A stretch of DNA of 27,999 bases, taken from NCBI GenBank assembly GCA_002340325.1, contig DDLV01000031.1, forward strand, positions 1 to 27,999. Reading direction: 5' to 3'. Under the pieces are notes generated by a model, which was given only the letters and a program-made list of their open reading frames with translations, ran no database searches and was not told where the DNA came from. This DNA is from Glaciecola sp. UBA2563. GTDB lineage: Bacteria; Pseudomonadota; Gammaproteobacteria; Enterobacterales; Alteromonadaceae. Positions within the stretch are counted from its first letter, which is position 1. Each line of letters opens with the position of its first letter. Positions 22,491 to 27,999 of the stretch are shown in pieces. Both the position numbers and the translations under genes were made by a program.

Positions 22491-25400
22491 CTATTGATTT
22501 TCAACTTCGGTATTCCAGGTTTCTTTATTTACCCTCTCTGACTGCCCAAACAAGGTTTGTGCAAGACACTCCAACTCAGATGCACACGCTTGTATATTTC
22601 CATTTGCATCTTCTGTAACAACCGCTTTGGCGCATTCAGTACCAATGCAAACGACCGGATCTACAGGACTTTCGATCAGAATCGACGGTGAAGGCGGAAT
22701 ACCTGTCTGTTCGAGATTGGCCGATCTGTCGTTAGCATCATCCCGGCCATTATTGTTCAAATCCGTCACCGCATTAGCATTTTCCAGATTGACAAGATAG
22801 GCTTTGCTGCTGCCAATGCCGACAGGATCACATGGTCCTCGGTTAGCGCTCTCCGCATAGGGTATATACGTGGTGAAAAACACCTTATTGTTAAAAATCA
22901 CTGGCGAAGCAAGTGATTTTTCACCACTTCCATTTAGTCGTATCAACCAACCTTTCTTGTTTGCAAAGTCAGTTTCAGCAATATTCCTCACGCCGGCGTC
23001 AGTTGATGTCAACTCATGGCTTGTTGCATTGTACAAGTCCACTCGTCTTATTGGCGTAGCAGGGAATGAATAGTGTCCATCAGCATCTTTTTGAAAGACA
23101 CCCTCGTCTTTTATCATATAAAATTCATCCTGAATTTGTGTATTTAGCGGTCCAGCCCTGAAGCCGCTACCAATTGCGACAGAATAGAAGAGGTTATTAT
23201 CCCTCACCACTTCAGATACATCTGGAGCGTAATAAAAACGCCGGTTATTGGCTGCGTTATTGCCTCCTAATGACGCAATTCGCCCACCTTTGATGAGATT
23301 ATTTGTGTTTCGGCCTTTATACACATCAAATCTGAAGATTTGACCACCTGTATCTGCCGCGTACATATGGTCCATCTGTCCATCAAAATCACGATCAATC
23401 ACGGCTATTCGTGCAGGAATACTGTATCGCATCTGCGGGATCGAAAGCGTCGCATTGTTGTTACTTGCAGACCACAATAAGTTTCCATTGTCTGCATCAA
23501 CGATAAAGATACTGTTACCGACACTATCTGGAGAGCGAGTGACCTTATCATCTTGACTTTCATCGTAACCCCCACCAAACACCATCACGTCTTTCAATGT
23601 ACCGCCTATGTTTACTTTGGTGAAAATGGGGCGCGACCACGTTTGTCCAAGCTTGCCAAACGCACCAGTTCCACCATTTATCTTGTAAACAAACTTAGGA
23701 CTTTGCGGTTGTGTCACGTCAATAACATAATAATTTTTCCCGCCTCGACGCATGCCCACATACAGCCAGACTTTGTTGTCGTGATTACGCACAACGATAT
23801 CGCCATCCAACCCGTAAACATGGTCAAAGGTGACATTGTTTTCATAAATCCTATGCAGGTTACCTAGTAAGTCTCGAGGAATTATCGACCAGTTTTCGAC
23901 ACCGTTATCAGTATTGATTGAATGCAGAAAGCCCTGGTTGGTTGCAACATACACTGATGAAACAGAATCCGAATGCGTGACCAACACAGGCGTTGAATGG
24001 ATAGGGTCACCCATCATAGGGTTTAGGTCGGTAGTAGAGCCATCTCCGTCTGCATCCAACACATCGATACCTCTTGTCCAACGAAGTAAATTTGTTCTAA
24101 CTTGTCCGTTATTTGGAACAGAATTAAGTCCCAAATCATTAATGCTGATGTTGTTATTATCTTCTCGGACACGGTTACTATTAATAAGGATATTGCCCGC
24201 TCCGTTGCCAAAGGTATAGACATTTCGATTGTTAGGCAGTCGACTCACTGCACCGCCTGCCTTTACATCGCTACCATCGGTTGTGGGCGACCAGAAACTT
24301 CTTGCTTCTTCTTTAAAAAAGCCTGTGGTAGGGTCTATCGCATTTACATCGTTAGCATCCACTACGCGACCTCCGCTCAGGCGGTATCGCTTAAGATTTC
24401 CAGGCCAGATCGCTCTATCTGTCGGTTCAAACACCGAGAAGTATAATTGGTTCAAATGAGTAAGTCGGTTTTGTTGATCGACCGCTACTCCCGGGGAGAC
24501 AAACGCAGAGTTGTTATCAGCCACTTCAGTTAGAATAGTGTTAAACACACTTATTAATGAAGCGCTATCATCTGCAGTGTAAAACTGTCCGCCCCCGCGA
24601 TTAGCCAATTCATTAAGGTAATTATTGGTATTAACACTGGAGGCAAAGCCTATAGTAAAGGTTGATACCGGTTCGCTGGTAAAGCCATTGTTTTCCGTAT
24701 TTAAAAATTCTGCCAGTTCAGGGCCACATATGCCACTCCAGCCGCCAGAAGAACCATTAGGGCAGGTTCGACCGATGAGATTTTGTATTTTTGCGCGGCT
24801 CGTATTGCCTACGGGTGATCCGTCAGACAGCAGCACAATGTAGTTTTTGATCGGACACTGCGCTGAGGTATCTATCGGAGAAATGTATCTCGCGCCTGCC
24901 GGGATAAACTCATCCGCACATGCCCAACTGCTTAAGTTGAAATCATTACAGCCTGCTGGTCTTACAGGGTCGAGACCGATATATGAGTCTCGCGCACTGA
25001 CGCGGGTTTGCGCTCTAACACTGCCTTCACCTCTTCTAAGTCCGTAATCAACAAGCGCACCCGCATAGTAATTACCTGCTTCAAGCAAAGTATCAACGAT
25101 GGGTGTCGTTCCTCTGGGAGAGAACGTGTTTATGGTATCGACAAGTTCATCACGCACTGTTGTGTTTGCATTCAACCCCGCAATTGTGTCATCAATTGGC
25201 TTAACGGGATACAGGACCGGCCCGCCCCGATTATGAAACCGCATCAAGCCCACATTGATGTCAGTTGAATTTTGTAGTACCTGAATAAGCGCGTTTTGTA
25301 CAGCCGTCATCCGCGTTTGACCGCCACCAACCCCAGCTCCCATAGAACCTGATGTATCCATGATAAACAATACGTTCGGCGGAGGCCCATTTAACGAACT

Positions 25401-25493
25401 ACCGAATATCTCGAGATCATCTGCAAACGCAGAAAAGCCAATCATTACTGAAAGCAGCAACGCTAACACAAATGAATACAACTTCTTACACAT
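22491..25493 (-). CDS. pilY1: PilY1/PilC-type pilus tip adhesin with vWA domain
   Basis: This secreted pilus-associated protein has 1000 residues, slightly shorter than many PilY1 proteins. A signal peptide (MCKKLYSFVL...SAFA, cut near residue 24) leads into a vWA domain with MIDAS motif D46-T-S-G-S50. The C-terminal half is the PilC-type beta-propeller with calcium-loop-like sites: DADGDGSTTD, DRDFDGQMDHMYAAD (the position of the PilY1 calcium site that controls retraction) and DLNNNGRDD. I see no RGD. I take the ATG at 25493 because it gives a clean signal peptide; a GTG at 25511 would add six residues before it. It acts with the minor pilins as the tip complex in adhesion and surface sensing. 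Confidence 0.94.
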   Translation of the reverse strand: MCKKLYSFVLALLLSVMIGFSAFADDLEIFGSSLNGPPPNVLFIMDTSGSMGAGVGGGQTRMTAVQNALIQVLQNSTDINVGLMRFHNRGGPVLYPVKPIDDTIAGLNANTTVRDELVDTINTFSPRGTTPIVDTLLEAGNYYAGALVDYGLRRGEGSVRAQTRVSARDSYIGLDPVRPAGCNDFNLSSWACADEFIPAGARYISPIDTSAQCPIKNYIVLLSDGSPVGNTSRAKIQNLIGRTCPNGSSGGWSGICGPELAEFLNTENNGFTSEPVSTFTIGFASSVNTNNYLNELANRGGGQFYTADDSASLISVFNTILTEVADNNSAFVSPGVAVDQQNRLTHLNQLYFSVFEPTDRAIWPGNLKRYRLSGGRVVDANDVNAIDPTTGFFKEEARSFWSPTTDGSDVKAGGAVSRLPNNRNVYTFGNGAGNILINSNRVREDNNNISINDLGLNSVPNNGQVRTNLLRWTRGIDVLDADGDGSTTDLNPMMGDPIHSTPVLVTHSDSVSSVYVATNQGFLHSINTDNGVENWSIIPRDLLGNLHRIYENNVTFDHVYGLDGDIVVRNHDNKVWLYVGMRRGGKNYYVIDVTQPQSPKFVYKINGGTGAFGKLGQTWSRPIFTKVNIGGTLKDVMVFGGGYDESQDDKVTRSPDSVGNSIFIVDADNGNLLWSASNNNATLSIPQMRYSIPARIAVIDRDFDGQMDHMYAADTGGQIFRFDVYKGRNTNNLIKGGRIASLGGNNAANNRRFYYAPDVSEVVRDNNLFYSVAIGSGFRAGPLNTQIQDEFYMIKDEGVFQKDADGHYSFPATPIRRVDLYNATSHELTSTDAGVRNIAETDFANKKGWLIRLNGSGEKSLASPVIFNNKVFFTTYIPYAESANRGPCDPVGIGSSKAYLVNLENANAVTDLNNNGRDDANDRSANLEQTGIPPSPSILIESPVDPVVCIGTECAKAVVTEDANGNIQACASELECLAQTLFGQSERVNKETWNTEVENQ

Positions 25494-25520
25494 GTAAAAC
25501 TCACTTATCACTTTTCTGAC

Positions 25521-26087
25521 CTATTGACTTGTCGCTGGTGCAACAATTGATGCTGCGAGTGTATTAGCAACTGCATAATTCGAGCCTTGCAGTTGACCGC
25601 AGCCCCTCACCAGGAATACATGGCAACTTATGCCGCTTCCGCCGGTAACGTTACTTGACCCTTTGCACGCCTGCTCTTGCAAAAATACTGTTCTTGACCA
25701 TGCGTTTACGGGTGGATTGTTGCTGAACAGTGCCTGTCCAGTATGGACAGTGCTTACCGTCATACCATCAGCGGTTGCCGTTCTGGTTACTCTTGTATCG
25801 TCAAAACAGCTAAGGACTTCATTATCTTCGTCAAACGCATTTGCCTGTCGTGCTTCAGTAAATGGATCATCAGCATTAGGATTGGTCAAAATAGTCTCAT
25901 CCTCCGCTTCAAACACTGCACCTCCAAGTGCAGCTTCTGCTGCATCGAATGCGAACGACTTGCGTTCGATAGACGAGGCCATTTTGCTTTGCAGAATACT
26001 GGAATTGATTGCTGCGACGCCTAAGATAGTGATTGACAACAAAACCAATAGTGCAAAAACCAGCACCAAACCATGTTGATGTTTCAT
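25521..26087 (-). CDS. pilX: Minor type IV pilus assembly protein PilX
   Basis: This 188-residue protein has the PilX N-terminus: a leader MKHQHG followed by LVLVFALLVLLSITILGVAAI, then KMASSIERKSFAFDAAEAAL, the usual stretch of PilX-type pilins. It lacks the Glu at +5, as PilX proteins do. AGAGGAATACA precedes the ATG. Its start overlaps the pilW stop by four bases (ATGA). It should join PilV/W/E and PilY1 in the pilus-priming complex. The cysteines near the end (SCHVFLVRGCG) may pair. Confidence 0.92.
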   Translation of the reverse strand: MKHQHGLVLVFALLVLLSITILGVAAINSSILQSKMASSIERKSFAFDAAEAALGGAVFEAEDETILTNPNADDPFTEARQANAFDEDNEVLSCFDDTRVTRTATADGMTVSTVHTGQALFSNNPPVNAWSRTVFLQEQACKGSSNVTGGSGISCHVFLVRGCGQLQGSNYAVANTLAASIVAPATSQ

Positions 26088-26950
26088 TGTATTCCTCTTG
26101 CAAAGTAATATGCGTTTCTCAATGTGATAGTGGTTTGAAATGCCTTGTATAATCCACGGTCCGGCGCCGTTATCTTTTCCTCTTCAAAGATTTTAAATTC
26201 AGCGGGTTCAACGACGAAACCATCGCCATCACCTTTGATAACAACGGCGACTTTCAAAGCGACAACATAAGCATCATTTGCAAACGCAGCCGCTAGCTCC
26301 GATGCATCAATATATCTAACGGGAGAGCCAGGCGCATTGGCATTATTGGTTCGGGTGATCCCATACATCACCTGAAAATCCAGCACGTTCTCCATGAGTG
26401 TGACGGACCGGTGAGCATTATGACCTTCGGGTGCTTTTTGGCCTCGAAGCCACCTGCCATCGAATCCAGAGCATTTTAAGCTGTTGTTTTCGAGATAAAA
26501 CTCGTTAACGACAAAAAACTCTTCGTCCGCGTCGTAGCCAAGTTTATAACCGCGGCAGTCCCGAAGTGCCTGGTTTGCAACAACTAATCTGTCGCTTTCA
26601 CCATTGTTGCCTTCTACTGCACCGAGCGCCATTCTGGACACAAATGCACCTGGTAATGGGACAAAATTTGTTCTTAGAAATGCAGCTTCTTCAATTACAT
26701 CTGTGTCTTTATTGAGGGCTGCTGATAGCGGGTTGTAATATGCGCCATTTATTACGTCATTGCGGATTCGAGTCATAATGAATCTGCCGTTTTCCTGGGC
26801 GCTGGCGATTGACTTATTTAAATCATCAGACAAGCGATTACTTATTAACGCTTGAATGATTGATACAGCAACGAGTGAACCCAAAGCTAGTGCCACCATC
26901 AATTCAATGAGGGTCAGGCCTTTTTGGAATAGTAAACCTTTCGTCCTCAC
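26084..26950 (-). CDS. pilW: Minor type IV pilin PilW
   Basis: This is a prepilin of about 288 residues with leader end FQKG, then LTLIELMVALALGSLVAVSII, +5 Glu present, and SAQENGRFIMTRIRNDV, the standard PilW continuation. The start is decided by context. The GTG at 26950 has GGAG 8 nt upstream and overlaps the pilV stop as GTGA, matching the ATGA overlap with pilX at the other end. An upstream TTG at 26974 would give an unlikely longer leader. Confidence 0.92.
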   Translation of the reverse strand: MRTKGLLFQKGLTLIELMVALALGSLVAVSIIQALISNRLSDDLNKSIASAQENGRFIMTRIRNDVINGAYYNPLSAALNKDTDVIEEAAFLRTNFVPLPGAFVSRMALGAVEGNNGESDRLVVANQALRDCRGYKLGYDADEEFFVVNEFYLENNSLKCSGFDGRWLRGQKAPEGHNAHRSVTLMENVLDFQVMYGITRTNNANAPGSPVRYIDASELAAAFANDAYVVALKVAVVIKGDGDGFVVEPAEFKIFEEEKITAPDRGLYKAFQTTITLRNAYYFARGIQ

Positions 26951-27585
26951 AAAATTATCTCCAACGACACACAATCGAAATCTGACCCACCATTGTCGTT
27001 GCAGGCCACGTTTCCGATACGCTGATTACTCTGCCAGTTTGTTGTGGGCCAACGCACGAGTATTTTGTGAAGAGAGCCTGCTGAACAGGCATCAATGTCA
27101 GTCGTTATCTTATCGTCACACCTGACAAAAATTTCCGCTTCTGGATTGGCTTCCACCGCAGCACACGACATCTCATGCGCATCGAATTGAGCAAACTCGC
27201 TTGGAGTACAGTCGTTGCTAATACAATCTGGAACGGAATTCGGAAGCTCTAAACAGAAACAATTGAAGCTGTTTGTTCCTGCGCAGGATAAAGTAGCAAA
27301 GTTGTAATTGTTCTGATTAAAGTAGTCGTTAGGTGCAACATAGCCATCTGCGACCTGAGATATCTGTTTATTCGCCCTTAGCCGTTCTGCCATCTGCTGT
27401 GCGACAAATACGCTTTGCGTTCGGGTTAATGCATTTTTGTTGTTGAACGAGCCGACGAACTGCATTGATGATACGCCCAGCAGGCCAAGAGAAAGTATCA
27501 ATAACGTAATCAATACCTCCATCATACTTATGCCTGATTGTTTTTTTACGCTTTTATCGGGAACAACTACAAACATCTTCAACAT
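26947..27585 (-). CDS. pilV: Minor type IV pilin PilV
   Basis: This prepilin (212 residues) has leader end KKQSG, then ISMMEVLITLLILSLGLLGV and QQMAERLRANK, typical of PilV. The Glu at +5 is present. The body is rich in Cys (about ten), suggesting several disulphides in the periplasm. The start is unclear: ATG at 27585 or 27576 gives a leader of normal length, while TTG at 27627 adds fourteen residues without a ribosome site. It is the first gene of the operon. The promoter should lie in 27586-27940 but I cannot mark it. Confidence 0.88.
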   Translation of the reverse strand: MLKMFVVVPDKSVKKQSGISMMEVLITLLILSLGLLGVSSMQFVGSFNNKNALTRTQSVFVAQQMAERLRANKQISQVADGYVAPNDYFNQNNYNFATLSCAGTNSFNCFCLELPNSVPDCISNDCTPSEFAQFDAHEMSCAAVEANPEAEIFVRCDDKITTDIDACSAGSLHKILVRWPTTNWQSNQRIGNVACNDNGGSDFDCVSLEIIL

Positions 27586-27999
27586 CTCAGGAATACCATT
27601 AAATCCATTCAAGACTAAACAATTCAAATCGCTATTAGTTATAAAATTTCAACACACCGTATGAAATTCACAACGTAAACGTCTGACACCGTTCTATTTC
27701 GTATATCAATGAAATCGGCTAGCTGTGTTCAGGCTTGATTATTTTTGTGATGAACAAGGCAATACCTAACGCGGTTCATACAAAATGAGTATGTCGCATT
27801 CGACTGCGCGGATTAACTGTACAAAGTTATGGATTGGGCGATTACTACATTGGTTATGCTCTGTTTAGGTGTTGCTAAGTTTCTAATGTGCCGATTTACA
27901 GTTGATTGGAGGCATTAGTAATTTGGAAGCTTCGAAAACATCTGCTTCACAGCGAGGAGTGCCTTCGCAGAGCGCCCAGCCGCTTCGCGTCGAGGAGTG
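27586..27999. other. Intergenic region upstream of pilV
   Basis: No convincing gene lies in these ~410 bp. A short plus-strand ORF (27829-27918, 29 residues, hydrophobic: MDWAITTLVMLCLG...) has no ribosome site and is treated as doubtful. The GCATTAGT block at 27912 resembles the 14-mer near the peptidase gene. The last 56 bp are a direct repeat. The promoter of the pilin operon should lie here but no clear -35/-10 pair was found. Confidence 0.55.
27944..27999. repeat. Direct repeat, probably the edge of a dispersed repeat cut by the window
   Basis: GCTTCACAGCGAGGAGTG (27944-27961) and GCTTCGCGTCGAGGAGTG (27982-27999) match at 15 of 18 bases, 38 bp apart. Read on the minus strand, each begins CACTCCTCG, close to the CATTCCTCC / CATCCCTCC segment in the 3' half of the repeats at 2-83 and 2400-2480. 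The array probably continues beyond the window. Confidence 0.55.

Noticed and set aside
25630..26079. 149-residue open frame on the plus strand
   Set aside because: It is the shadow of pilX, with low-complexity Ala/Ser composition and no ribosome site.

Overview
The window looks like a chromosomal segment of a marine gammaproteobacterium, most likely Alteromonadales (an Alteromonas/Glaciecola-type genome). The reasons are moderate-to-low GC, a minor-pilin/PilY1 locus of the Pseudomonas/Alteromonas kind, PAS-GGDEF-EAL signalling, an exported M3 peptidase and dispersed palindromic intergenic repeats. This placement rests on gene content, not on a database match. I see no tRNA, rRNA, CRISPR array, insertion sequence or phage gene.

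Layout. (1) 1-2561: an exported oligoendopeptidase F gene (minus strand) between two copies of an ~80-bp hairpin repeat. (2) 2562-4888: a YfcC-family membrane transporter (plus) converging on a Cof-type HAD phosphatase (minus), with overlapping stop codons. (3) 4980-9812: a 1610-residue inner-membrane protein with a TM helix, about five PAS-like domains, an ~800-residue coiled coil containing five exact-length 35-residue repeats, and a C-terminal Hpt-like bundle whose phospho-histidine appears replaced by Arg. (4) 9955-17246, all minus: a compact transport-plus-signalling operon. Its order is a 29-residue membrane peptide, a HlyD/MacA-type adaptor, a LolD/MacB-type ATPase, two MacB/FtsX-type permeases, a sigma-54 response regulator and its membrane histidine kinase. 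It begins with a near-consensus sigma-54 promoter (17294-17309) preceded by two TGTCC..GGACA palindromes, so it is probably activated by its own regulator. (5) 17412-19535: a PAS-PAS-GGDEF-EAL c-di-GMP protein ending in a strong terminator that shares bases with those palindromes. (6) 19757-21145: an M14 metallocarboxypeptidase and a TerB-like protein. (7) 21401-27585: the type IV pilus minor-pilin locus, pilV-pilW-pilX-pilY1-pilE on the minus strand, with a FimT/GspH-type pseudopilin facing it from the far end on the plus strand.

How the parts fit. The minor pilins and PilY1 would form the tip/priming complex of a type IV pilus. The GGDEF-EAL protein and the giant PAS protein are signalling proteins that could tie surface behaviour to c-di-GMP or redox/ligand cues, but no direct link is visible. 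The ABC operon looks like a self-contained sense-and-respond transporter: the kinase detects a signal, the sigma-54 activator switches on its own operon, and the adaptor/permease complex acts on the envelope or exports something. Its substrate cannot be read from sequence. The most unusual parts are the giant PAS/coiled-coil/degenerate-Hpt protein beside this operon, the tiny membrane peptide that opens it, and the enhancer-like palindromes shared with the neighbouring terminator.
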